Shown in pieces: positions 1 through 7,515 of a DNA stretch of 64,000 nucleotides (positions are counted from its first letter, which is position 1; each line of letters starts with the position of its first letter). Location: the NCBI RefSeq assembly GCF_014192225.1, contig NZ_JACHXS010000004.1:1-64000 (forward strand). The letters are read 5' to 3'. The notes beneath the pieces are model-generated. The model saw only the letters and a list, made by a program, of their open reading frames with translations, did not search any database and was not told where the DNA came from. A program made the position numbers and the translations under genes. Source of the stretch: Pseudoduganella umbonata. GTDB taxonomy: Bacteria > Pseudomonadota > Gammaproteobacteria > Burkholderiales > Burkholderiaceae_D.

Positions 1-334
1 CCCATACAAAGTCCGAATGTACGCTTGCAGACTTACCTATTTGCCTTTAACGACTGATGTGCTTGCAAATCGGGGGCGTCCATGTACGCTGTCACGTCCT
101 GTCGCATTGACGACGAGGGCGACCGTTCGGGCAAGCCGTGGTCGAGCCAGCGCTGCAGGCGCGTGATCTTCGAATCCCACCGCTTCCGTCCATAATGCCA
201 TCCTCCGCGAAAGATGACGCATGCGCCGCGCGCCCCCGGCGCGCGAGGCTGGCGCTAAAGCGCCAGCAGATGGGCGATTCGGAGAGCCCCCGCGCCTGCA
301 GGCGCGTGGTCTTCGAATCCCACCGTCTCCGTCC

Positions 335-382
335 GAACAAACAAAAAAGGCCTCCCGCAGGGGAGGCCTTCTTTGTTTGTTC
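335..382. terminator. Perfect palindrome, bidirectional terminator-like (copy 1)
   Basis: AAGGCCTCCC and GGGAGGCCTT form a 10-bp stem around a GCAG loop. The flanks GAACAAACAAAAA and TTTGTTTGTTC extend it to a nearly complete 22-bp arm. The A-tract before and T-tract after make it terminator-like in both directions. It sits directly after a tRNA-like 3' tail, where a tRNA terminator would be expected. Confidence 0.6.
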
Positions 383-481
383 TGGCGGAGACGGGACTGG
401 CGCGAAGCGCCAGGAGAATGGGCGATTCGGAGAGCCCAGGCCCGGCAGGGCCCGGTCTTCGAATCCCACCGTCTACCGTCC

Positions 482-529
482 GAACAAAGCAAAACGGCCT
501 CCCGCAGGGGAGGCCGTTTTACTTTGTTC
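482..529. terminator. Perfect palindrome, bidirectional terminator-like (copy 2)
   Basis: This has the same design as the palindrome at 335-382: CGGCCTCCC / GGGAGGCCG around GCAG, flanked by GAACAAAG-AAAA and TTTT-CTTTGTTC. The base changes relative to copy 1 are mostly compensated on the other arm (AAGGCC/GGCCTT became ACGGCC/GGCCGT), so pairing has been kept while sequence changed. Confidence 0.6.
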
Positions 530-540
530 TGGCGGAGACG

Positions 541-849
541 GTGTCCTTCGAACCTCCTATGAAAAATCGTGGGCTTGCTGTCCTACCCACCTTCCTACCC
601 ACCTACACGTCTAGGATTATTTTGACGCTCCCTGCACTACTTTGGACTCTGCTTGCGTGTCCACATGATCAAAAGGAAAAAGCGGGCTGTACGAAAACAG
701 AAGAGCACACCACCAATGTCAGAGCCAGTGGCAGTGGCAGTTGTATGGTATTCCATAGCCTAACTCTCGATAAAACATGTTATCAAGAGTAAAGTCTCCA
801 GCTCGACCGGAGAACGCGACATGGGCAAGCGGCAGCGGAAGCACACTTC
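541..849. other. Non-coding gap with an inverted repeat
   Basis: I see no supported gene here. An inverted repeat CTCTCGATAA-AACATG-TTATCAAGAG lies at 764-789 with one mismatch. It could be an operator for the following gene or a recombinase site. Confidence 0.35.
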
Positions 850-1143
850 TTGTACGTGCTGCGCCTGGAAGGCGATAAGTATTACGTTGGCCAGTCGAGA
901 AACCTAACTGATCGCCTTCAGAAGCACTTCGAGGGACGAGGCTCTTCATGGACGCGGCTGCATAGACCGTTGGAAGTTGTCAGCACGGTCGAGTTGGGTA
1001 CGACAAGCTGGATCACGGCGAACAGAGCCAAGACTTACCTGACGCTCGACCTCATGAAAATATACGGTACGGATAATGTTCGTGGTGGCGCGTACACTGC
1101 TTGCATCCTGCCCTCCGCGTCCATTACGTGTTCCTATGAATGA
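850..1143 (+). CDS. GIY-YIG domain protein, short
   Basis: The 97-residue product opens with YVLRLEGDKYYVGQS, the beta-hairpin signature of GIY-YIG nuclease-like domains, followed by a basic helix (NLTDRLQKHFEGRG). The C-terminal part reads KIYGTDNVRGGAY, a motif common in small bacterial GIY-YIG proteins. Family members cut or bind DNA, but the substrate of this one is unknown. The reading frame opens with TTG at 850. An ATG at 821 lies one base out of frame and would add a basic N-terminus if a single base were missing, so the 5' end may be frameshifted. It lies between the tRNA-like repeats and a recombinase gene, which fits a mobile-element border. Confidence 0.55.
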   Translation: MYVLRLEGDKYYVGQSRNLTDRLQKHFEGRGSSWTRLHRPLEVVSTVELGTTSWITANRAKTYLTLDLMKIYGTDNVRGGAYTACILPSASITCSYE

Positions 1144-2116
1144 ATCCATAACGACATCCGGCACCGTTCTCACGACATTGCAGTTTCACCAGCTGGCCGA
1201 CGTGCCGCCGGCGATCGCCTGGTTCGCTAACCTGGATAATCCGCAGACCCGTCGCGCGTACGAGGCCGATCTTCGCGAATTCATGGCGTTTACAGGCGTC
1301 GCCGCGCCGGCGCAACTGCGCGACGTAACACGTGGCCACGTGCTGGCGTGGCGTCGCGATCTCGAGCGCCGAGCCCTGGCCGGATCCACCATCCGTCGCA
1401 AACTTGCCGCCCTGTCATCGCTGTTCGACTCCCTGTGTGAGGCGCAGGCGGTTGTCGGCAACCCCGTCGACGGCGTGCGGCGCCCGCGGGCTACAACGAC
1501 CGAAGGAGTGACGCCGGCGCTCGGCGATGACCAGGCACGCGCGCTGCTGGAGGCAGGCGATCCGAGCACACTGGCAGGTCTGCGTGATCGCGCGATCTTG
1601 GCCACCCTCCTCTATCACGGGCTGCGCCGCGCCGAACTGTGTGCGCTGCGTGTGGCCGACCTGCAGCGGCGCCGCGGCGTCGACAACCTGCAGGTGCACG
1701 GCAAAGGCGACAAGCTGCGCTACGTGCCGCTGCATCCTGAGGCGGCGGCCGCGATCGCCGCTTACCTGCGCATGGCCGGCCATGGTGGCGACCGGCAGGG
1801 GGCGCTGTTCAGGCCCACCAGTAACAACACTCGCGGGAGGACCCAGGGCATAACCCCGGATGGTGTGTACCGGCTATTGCGCCGCTACCTTTCCGTGTTA
1901 AACATTACGGACGACAACCTCGGTCCCCACGCGCTGCGCGCGACCGCCGCCACCAATGCGCTGGAAAATGGCGCCGATATCGCCCAGGTGCAGGCCTGGC
2001 TGGGGCACGCCAGCATTGCCACCACGCGCGTATACGACCGCCGACAAATGCGCCGTGCCGACAGTCCCACCTTCAGCGTGAATTTCGCGCCTGCTGTCAA
2101 CGCAGCACGCAGTTAG
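1136..2116 (+). CDS. Tyrosine recombinase/integrase (XerC-like)
   Basis: This is a 326-residue site-specific recombinase. The N-terminal core-binding domain (about 25-115) is followed by the catalytic domain with the full active set: Arg in GLRRAEL, Lys in HGKGDKLR, the HxxR box in HALRATA, His in LGHAS and the nucleophile Tyr in TRVYDRR. I chose ATG 1136 (MNESITTSG) over the upstream ATG at 1076 because the extra 20 residues overlap the GIY-YIG gene and lack family similarity. The length is normal for XerC/XerD-like or phage-type integrases. The nearby tRNA-Ser-like tails make it a plausible agent of the insertions at this border. Chromosomal XerC is less likely given the context. Confidence 0.85.
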   Translation: MNESITTSGTVLTTLQFHQLADVPPAIAWFANLDNPQTRRAYEADLREFMAFTGVAAPAQLRDVTRGHVLAWRRDLERRALAGSTIRRKLAALSSLFDSLCEAQAVVGNPVDGVRRPRATTTEGVTPALGDDQARALLEAGDPSTLAGLRDRAILATLLYHGLRRAELCALRVADLQRRRGVDNLQVHGKGDKLRYVPLHPEAAAAIAAYLRMAGHGGDRQGALFRPTSNNTRGRTQGITPDGVYRLLRRYLSVLNITDDNLGPHALRATAATNALENGADIAQVQAWLGHASIATTRVYDRRQMRRADSPTFSVNFAPAVNAARS

Positions 2117-2418
2117 TCGCGCAGCAGCAACCACCGATTGAACCAGTGCCATTCGATCGTGCCGTAGCGCGATGCTGGAAATTCCCGGAACCACACGGGC
2201 AACGTGAACACCCTGGTATGTGTGCCGTGGCCAGTCGGCTGGCACTGGTTCCACAGGCACCGCAGGTATTCGTCTTGCGATCGATCAGCGCAACGCCGGG
2301 CAGATCGGCTGCTTGTTTCTTCAAGAGTGACAACACGTGCGCTAGCAACCAGTTCGGCGCAGATATTGTCCAATGCATGCGAATCGTTGGAGGTCAGGTG
2401 CAGGACGTATGGCGCCAC
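2113..2418 (-). CDS. Hypothetical protein, doubtful
   Basis: This open frame of 101 codons converges on the recombinase gene, overlapping it only at the stop codon. The product has an aromatic-rich C-terminus (PVWFREF, IEWHWFNRWLLL) that does not look like random shadow sequence, but I recognise no family. The start lies in a perfect inverted repeat TATGGCGCC-AC-GGCGCCATA (2408-2427). No convincing ribosome-binding site was seen. It may be a decayed gene. Confidence 0.22.
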   Translation of the reverse strand: MAPYVLHLTSNDSHALDNICAELVASARVVTLEETSSRSARRCADRSQDEYLRCLWNQCQPTGHGTHTRVFTLPVWFREFPASRYGTIEWHWFNRWLLLRD

Positions 2419-2747
2419 GGCGCCATATCGGCTTTACGTCGGCTCCTAGACGCACCACACCGATGTGGAAGCTGCGGTCATCTGTACGGCACGATGCCAC
2501 CGGCCTCGTGACCATATAAGCGACTGCTCGGCAAAATGGCACGCATCGCAGGGACGCGTACACACTCAGCCAGTGAGGGCTTTTGTCGGTGTTTGACGCA
2601 GCCCTTCGAATGAAAATACAGACAAATTAACCTCCACTGTCAAGATTCTGCGGACAAATTTACCCTTGCGTTACAGACAAACTTGTCTTCCCCCACGCAA
2701 ATGTGTGTCGTGATGCCTACGGCAATCCAACAAACAACTTGCAGAAA
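2117..2747. other. Low-coding gap with direct repeats
   Basis: Apart from the doubtful leftward frame at 2113-2418, I see no gene here. The right part (2619-2690) has three copies of a (C)RGACAAAYTT-like motif, starting at about 2619, 2651 and 2674. The last forms the perfect inverted repeat AGACAAACTTGTCT. The arrangement resembles the multiple transposase-binding sites found inside the ends of some large transposons. Confidence 0.35.
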
Positions 2748-2782
2748 GTTCGGTACCATACTAATATCGTTCGGCACCGAAC
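2748..2782. promoter_or_regulatory. Probable MarR operator
   Basis: A perfect inverted repeat GTTCGG-CA-CCGAAC (2769-2782) is preceded by a half-site GTTCGGTACC (2748-2757), 21 bp upstream start to start. It lies immediately before the ribosome-binding site of the MarR gene, the normal place for an autorepression site in this family. Confidence 0.6.
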
Positions 2783-2795
2783 AAAAGGGGGTATT

Positions 2796-3245
2796 TTGGA
2801 TCATTTGAAGGGAAACGCCGTAGCGGAATGGGTCAAGCGTTATCACGCCGCCAGCCGCGCCACGATGGACACTTGCTTGCGTCCGTATGGATTGGGCTCG
2901 ACGCAATGGTATGTACTTTGGAAGCTAGCCAATAACGGACCCACGGTACAGCGGGATTTTCTAGATCTATTGCAAGTGGAAAAGGCGACCTTGAGCCAAG
3001 TCATTGGTGCATTAGTTCAGAAAGGCTTCGTCGAGCAGACGCCGGCGAGCGAGGACCAGCGTCAACGAATGCTGACCATTACCCCGGCGGGACATCGTCT
3101 TTGGAAAGAACTGCCCGATCCGATAGAACTGATCCTGAAGCACTCCTTCGACGGCGTTGGTGAGGCCGACATGGCCACCGTTGTTCGGGTACTGCAGGGC
3201 GCCACCAAACGTTTGACGTATCGACTAACTCAAGGGAGCAAATAA
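2796..3245 (+). CDS. MarR-family transcriptional regulator
   Basis: This is a 149-residue winged-helix regulator. The central region (VQRDFLDLLQVEKATLSQVIGALVQKGFVEQ) is the helix-turn-helix, followed by the wing ASEDQRQRMLTITPAG, typical of MarR. I chose the TTG at 2796 because AAAGGGGG lies just upstream and the resulting N-terminus (MDHLKGNAVAEWVKRYHAASR) fits the family. The frame stays open to an ATG at 2703, but that start would place the operator palindrome inside the gene. The stop overlaps the start of the next gene by one base (TAATG), so the two are translationally coupled. It probably represses itself and the epimerase and is released by a small ligand. The ligand cannot be read from the sequence. 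Confidence 0.82.
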   Translation: MDHLKGNAVAEWVKRYHAASRATMDTCLRPYGLGSTQWYVLWKLANNGPTVQRDFLDLLQVEKATLSQVIGALVQKGFVEQTPASEDQRQRMLTITPAGHRLWKELPDPIELILKHSFDGVGEADMATVVRVLQGATKRLTYRLTQGSK

Positions 3246-4060
3246 TGACCGTTCTGATCACCGGAGGCACAGGCTTGGTAGGCCAACGCCTGCTAAGGCG
3301 TCTTATCAAGAACGGAATTGCCTGCCAGGGCCTCGTCCGTCGCAGCAATGAGCTTCCTCTTGGAACATCAGAGATTGTGGGCGACATTCTCGATCCTGCC
3401 TCGCTGAGCCATGCAGTAACAGGCGTTTCCGCGATTATTCACTTGGCCGCAGTGTTTCGCACTCCAGATGAGGAACTGATCTGGAAAGTTAATTTGGAAG
3501 GCACGCGTAACCTGATCAATGCCGCAAAAGCCTATGCGCCTGAGGCCCGCTTCATTATGGCCAGTACTTCCAACGTCTACGAGATAGATGCTACGCGTCC
3601 CGGCCGCGAGGATGACTGCGTCGAGCCGACCCTAGCTTATCCTGCAAGCAAGCTGGCTGCTGAGAATGCACTGCGCGCGAGTGGATTGAACTGGTCAATC
3701 CAACGATATGGCTTCATCTATGGAGACAGCGATGGGCATATTGAAGCGATACACAAGCACCTTCAACACGCAAAATGGCATCCCGCGCATAAGATGAGCA
3801 TGATTCACCACCGTGACATCGCTAACGCTATGACCATTGCCCTAGCCGGAGCGATGGACGGCCATATTGTGAATATTGTAGATGAAGCCCCCACTTCGAT
3901 CTACGAACTGTTGAAGCTCGTCGGCTTGGAGTTAGAACCATCTTCGGAGCCGCTTGTGCATCCGTGGCACCTGCATGTCGACGGCTCGCTTGCGCGTCGC
4001 CTTGGTTTTATTCCGACTGTTGCGACTGTCCATCAAGCCTACAGGGAAGGTATCCTCTAA
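3245..4060 (+). CDS. NAD-dependent epimerase/dehydratase family protein
   Basis: The 271-residue extended SDR protein has an N-terminal Rossmann motif VLITGGTGLVGQRLL (residues 3-17), a HLAAV motif, STSNVY near position 105 and the active-site pair Y..K in LAYPASKLAAE. This is the Ser-Tyr-x3-Lys arrangement of NAD(P)-dependent sugar-nucleotide epimerases and related reductases. The substrate is unknown. It is shorter than GalE-type enzymes (about 320-340), so an atypical oxidoreductase role is also possible. It is co-translated with the MarR regulator and probably controlled by it. MarR-SDR pairs often respond to toxic small molecules, but that is only a suggestion here. Confidence 0.8.
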   Translation: MTVLITGGTGLVGQRLLRRLIKNGIACQGLVRRSNELPLGTSEIVGDILDPASLSHAVTGVSAIIHLAAVFRTPDEELIWKVNLEGTRNLINAAKAYAPEARFIMASTSNVYEIDATRPGREDDCVEPTLAYPASKLAAENALRASGLNWSIQRYGFIYGDSDGHIEAIHKHLQHAKWHPAHKMSMIHHRDIANAMTIALAGAMDGHIVNIVDEAPTSIYELLKLVGLELEPSSEPLVHPWHLHVDGSLARRLGFIPTVATVHQAYREGIL

Positions 4061-4183
4061 CAGTCAATGGGACGCGAACGCAGCGCGACGCCGAGCGATG
4101 AAGCTTTGGGATCTCATTAGTAGTGCCACGTCGGTCACTCCGGTTCCCCACTCAACTTGTTGAGTAAGATTGTCTCTTAAACG

Positions 4184-4243
4184 TGGTCAGATTCAGCTGC
4201 AAATTACTTGGTAGAGTGGGTAAGATTTCGCCGCAAATCAACA
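4184..4243. mobile_element. Solo transposon end, IS21-like repeats
   Basis: Two related units occur: GGTCAGATTCAGCTGCAAAT (about 4184-4203) and GGGTAAGATTTCGCCGCAAATCAACA (about 4218-4243). Read on the minus strand the outer one starts TGTTGATTTGCGGCGAAATC. Repeated motifs of this type, with a terminal TG, are what I recall from the ends of IS21-family elements. No transposase gene lies next to it, so it is at most a solo end left by deletion. Confidence 0.4.
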
Positions 4244-4498
4244 GTTGGGAAGTTGCCACAATTTGGCCTTTATGCATGCAATGCACCGCGGGGTTAAACC
4301 ATCGCGGCTAGATCGCATGGGCATAAAAAACTCCTCGTCGGCGGGCCAGTATTCGCCGCAAGCCCGGCAACATTTTTCGTTACCGAGTTCGGTGACAAGG
4401 TGCAAGGTTGCGAAATTCCACATGAACTCAATGCTGACCATGACAACAATGTTCGGCAAGCGGATCCGATGCGCCAATCTTGACTTGTTTGCTCGCAA
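4238..4498 (-). CDS. Small zinc-ribbon-like hypothetical protein
   Basis: The 86-residue product has two CxxC pairs near the C-terminus (CRACGEYWPADEEFF and RCIACIKAKLW), about 30 residues apart. This is the layout of a small treble-clef or HNH-like zinc-binding module found in many short proteobacterial proteins. The N-terminal 40 residues have no clear signature, so the true start may be an internal Met. The stop codon lies inside the transposon-end repeats at 4184-4243, so the last residues may have been replaced by that junction. Function is unknown. Confidence 0.5.
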   Translation of the reverse strand: MRANKSRLAHRIRLPNIVVMVSIEFMWNFATLHLVTELGNEKCCRACGEYWPADEEFFMPMRSSRDGLTPRCIACIKAKLWQLPNC

Positions 4499-4647
4499 CG
4501 ATTTTCCCGGCCATGCCTGACCTCCCTATACAACCACCAACAGACTAGGCATTGATGGTGCTTGAAGTTTAGGGCTCGCTCGGCGCTAGGTCCATGCGGT
4601 TTTTTGGAATGTCGTCTTCAGCATTTGCGTACGATCATATACGCGGC

Positions 4648-5691
4648 TTATACCTCGCCTCTAGGACTCATCTTCATGTCAGGCCACACATCGGCCACTG
4701 CGTCGAGAAAGGCGCGGATCAGCGGGTCATTGCCACGGCCAGCGATGTGGGCAATATAGATTGGGAACCGAGCATGCGCGATCGGAGATATGGCCAGATC
4801 ACCCTGTTGAAGTCCCTCGTCAGCATGCTCTGCTCGCATCAGCATCAACCCAACCCCCGATTGAGCTAAAGCACGCCCTAAGGCTGCATTATCAAAACGG
4901 ACCACGGTATTTAGCTCTAACCCGCGTTCGTCGAATAATTGACGCAGCATTAGCGAATACGCCATGTTGTAGTCGGTTGGCGTCAGCCAAGGCAACGCCG
5001 CCAACTCGGCCCACGTTGCATTTTCGATCCGTTCCTTCCATGCCGATGGCCCGGCTACCTTGAACAGGATGGTCGTCATCTCGTAGTAGGTGAAACCGGT
5101 CCCGATGGGAAGTCCCAGCAGCATTCCCACGTCCAGCTCACCAGTGCTGAGGCCCTGCCGCACTCCCGTCGATGGCCTCGCACGCAATTCAACGTCTATC
5201 AATGGATTTCGTTCCCGCAGCACGCGGATGACATCGCCGATCCGACAGGAATTCGGTTCGCTACTGGAGCTGACGACTAGTTGGCCCTCTATCTTGCCGC
5301 GGATCTCGCGAGCAAACGAGGTGAAAACCGCCGCTTCATTGAGCAGCATTTTCGCTTTAATCAACAGCAACTGGCCGGCACGTGTCAATTCCAGGCCACG
5401 ATTGGCGCGCACGAAAAGCTTGGTGTCCAGGAGTTCTTCCACGGCACGCACGTGTGCACTAGCTGCAGACACGCTGATATGAAGCCGCTCCGCAGCGCGG
5501 GTGAGGTGCTGCTCCTCCGCCACGGCAGCGAACGTGCGGAGTTGAACAAGATCGATTTGAATGGTGCTCTCCGGTATTCGACGATCTCTCGGGACCGATT
5601 CGAATCGTTCACAAAACTGGCAGTCCGGTTCCCGAAAATCCAAATAGACCAACGTGGTATTCAGGTCATAGACTGCCCAACATGACATCAC
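4648..5691 (-). CDS. LysR-family transcriptional regulator
   Basis: A LysR helix-turn-helix (LRTFAAVAEEQHLTRAAERLHISVSAASAHVRAVE) is followed by a periplasmic-binding-like effector domain, about 300 residues in all. The full open frame is 347 codons because about 45 residues precede the usual LysR start (IDLVQLRTF). No ATG, GTG or TTG sits at that point; only an ATT preceded by GGAGAG. So either the N-terminal extension is real or a rare start is used. It is divergent from the porin gene at 5967 and likely controls it through the 275-bp shared promoter region. The inducer is unknown. Confidence 0.8.
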   Translation of the reverse strand: MMSCWAVYDLNTTLVYLDFREPDCQFCERFESVPRDRRIPESTIQIDLVQLRTFAAVAEEQHLTRAAERLHISVSAASAHVRAVEELLDTKLFVRANRGLELTRAGQLLLIKAKMLLNEAAVFTSFAREIRGKIEGQLVVSSSSEPNSCRIGDVIRVLRERNPLIDVELRARPSTGVRQGLSTGELDVGMLLGLPIGTGFTYYEMTTILFKVAGPSAWKERIENATWAELAALPWLTPTDYNMAYSLMLRQLFDERGLELNTVVRFDNAALGRALAQSGVGLMLMRAEHADEGLQQGDLAISPIAHARFPIYIAHIAGRGNDPLIRAFLDAVADVWPDMKMSPRGEV

Positions 5692-5966
5692 CTCGAAGCA
5701 AGCGCGGACACAGCTGATATCGCGTCATGCCGAAAGTTCGTCTTCGATAAAAGAAGCTTTTCGTCACTGAACTACAGGGCCGCCAAAAGCGCTGCCTTGC
5801 GGAGCCTTGCAGCTTCGCGACGATTGTGCCACGCGCGCATCCCTTAACACAAGCAGTCGAATCCTTGCCAGTCACAGGAGGTATCCATACGTCCGTAATC
5901 AGCTGATATCACTTCGTAGCATCTAAAAAAGTCGCGGATGCGACTACTAAAAAACGGAGACATGAA

Positions 5967-7019
5967 ATGATCTGCACCAAAAAAATCCTGCTGCCGCTCT
6001 CTATGTTAAGCCTGTTCGGACCGGTACAGGCTCAGACCTCGGTCGCTCTGTACGGCGTCATCGATCTTGGCATCGCCTATGCCAAGGGTTCTCGTAGCAA
6101 CGCCGTTCAGGTCTTGCCTGGCGGCCTGCATACGCCCAGACTCGGCTTTCGCGCGACGGAGGGCCTGGGGAACGGCATGAGCGCCAGCCTTGTGCTGGAG
6201 GCCGGTTACGATCCTGACGACGGCATGGGAAAGGCCACCAACACCAACAATCAGCGGACCGGCAACACAGTTCCGGGAGGCTTGACCTTCAATCGCCGCG
6301 CGACCTTATCCTTGTCAGGCCCATGGGGCGAAGTCCGTGCCGGACGTGACTATGTTCCCCAATATATGAACTTTGCTATCGGCGACCCGCACGGCCTTGT
6401 TGGCTTTGGCATCGCCATGCCGCGCCGTGGCCTGATCACCGGCCCTGCCGCGATCAGGGCATCGAACAGCGTCAGTTATCATACTCCGCGCAGCCTGGGC
6501 GGTTTTGGCATCAACGCCATGCACTACCGGGGAGAAAATCCGGGTGGCACACCGACTTCCGACGATGGCAATGGCGCCGGTATCCGGCTGAGCTACGAGC
6601 AAGGCCCGTTCATCGGCGGGATTGCTACCGGCCGCACCAACTATGCCGCAGGGGATTCGATACAGCGCAACATTGCCGCCGCCTGGGACTTTGGCACCTT
6701 CAGGGTAATGGCGTTCATGAACAGCGACCGTGCCGGAACGCTGTCGGCAAGGGGCGGTGTCGCCGGAGTCCAGGTGCCGGTCGGCAGCGGTCAGTTCAGG
6801 TTTGCATATTCGTACCATCGCACTGACGCACCGGGCAATCCCGAAGGACGAAAACTCGCCCTGGGCTATGTCTACAACCTGTCAAAACAGACGGCCTTGT
6901 ACACCACGGTGGCACGCATCAGTAACAGCGGCGGCGCGGCGCACGCCCTCGTCGACGATACAACCGGCGCCAATGAGTCTACCAGCGGCATCGTCATCGG
7001 CATGCGCAAACATTTCTAA
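5967..7019 (+). CDS. Gram-negative porin (OmpC-like, porin_4 type)
   Basis: This 350-residue outer-membrane beta-barrel has a signal peptide (MICTKKILLPLSMLSLFGPVQA) followed by SVALYGVIDLGIAYA, the hallmark first strand of Burkholderiales trimeric porins. It includes GWG-type strand repeats, a constriction loop region near MPRRGLITGP and a C-terminal Phe (GMRKHF) needed for barrel assembly. Length and layout are normal. It is preceded by GGAGACATGAA spacing (5956-5966). As a diffusion pore next to a LysR regulator it probably admits a small anionic substrate, perhaps one used by the Tct/Bug operon to the right (inference). Confidence 0.88.
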   Translation: MICTKKILLPLSMLSLFGPVQAQTSVALYGVIDLGIAYAKGSRSNAVQVLPGGLHTPRLGFRATEGLGNGMSASLVLEAGYDPDDGMGKATNTNNQRTGNTVPGGLTFNRRATLSLSGPWGEVRAGRDYVPQYMNFAIGDPHGLVGFGIAMPRRGLITGPAAIRASNSVSYHTPRSLGGFGINAMHYRGENPGGTPTSDDGNGAGIRLSYEQGPFIGGIATGRTNYAAGDSIQRNIAAAWDFGTFRVMAFMNSDRAGTLSARGGVAGVQVPVGSGQFRFAYSYHRTDAPGNPEGRKLALGYVYNLSKQTALYTTVARISNSGGAAHALVDDTTGANESTSGIVIGMRKHF

Positions 7020-7515
7020 CCTTTTCGCTGTACCGGCCTGCCCGGTACTGCTAATCGCGGGGACTCCCTTCCCCGCCCGTACATCCGTCATGATGGCAAG
7101 CCTGACAGCCATCATCTGGCTTTCCCACGGCGCCGGCATCATCCTCCAGCGACGCCGGCCTACCTGATCCCGCACGTACGACGCTTCCCATCAGCCCCTT
7201 GTCCTGGAGATTTCTGATTTCTCCAATACGTGGCGAATCGATCTTTGGATGCCAAGCAAGCAGTGCGAACCGGCCCGCATGACACCTGCGAATTGCAGGG
7301 CGCTCCGATACGCGCGCGCACCACCGATGCACTGTTGCCATTTCCCTTGTTAACTCGTGTGGGGCATGGCATCCGTAGCGGACTACCGGGCGATTGAAAA
7401 CGCATCGCAGGGACGCCGAACAGGATGACACGAAATGGCGAAGCGGGTCCCGACCCGGTGGCCGGAACCCGCCTGCAGCGCGCCTGGGACTATGCCCATC
7501 ACGGGCGCTATGGAC
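7020..7515. other. Gap between convergent genes
   Basis: I see no supported gene between the porin and tctA, which converge here. A short hairpin GCGGGG/CCCCGC (7057-7076) follows the porin but lacks a clear T-run. The open frames on both strands have no family features. Confidence 0.4.

Larger units (their letters stand above)
165..540. repeat. Tandem tRNA-Ser-tail-like repeats
   Basis: Three direct copies of a block reading TCTTCGAATCCCACCG and ending CCGTCC occur at 165-191, 308-334 and 454-481. The last two are each followed by a long palindrome and then GGCGGAGACGG (384 and 530). The block looks like the T-arm and acceptor 3' half of a tRNA-Ser (TTCGAATCCCACC...CTCCG). GGCGGAGAC can pair with GTCTCCGTCC as an acceptor stem would. 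The region between (for example 384-481) has no recognisable anticodon arm, so I do not call a functional tRNA. Several overlapping ORFs run through the repeats on both strands; their Arg/Pro-rich translations look spurious. The position beside a recombinase gene suggests old attachment sites or repeated insertion at a tRNA 3' end, which is inference. Confidence 0.6.

Noticed and set aside
384..481. A complete tRNA-Ser gene
   Set aside because: Acceptor-like ends and a T-arm are visible, but no anticodon arm or proper D-arm could be drawn.
37..614. Several overlapping proteins rich in Arg/Pro/Gly on both strands
   Set aside because: They read through tRNA-like repeats and terminator palindromes; the repeated phrases come from the DNA repeats, not from protein selection.
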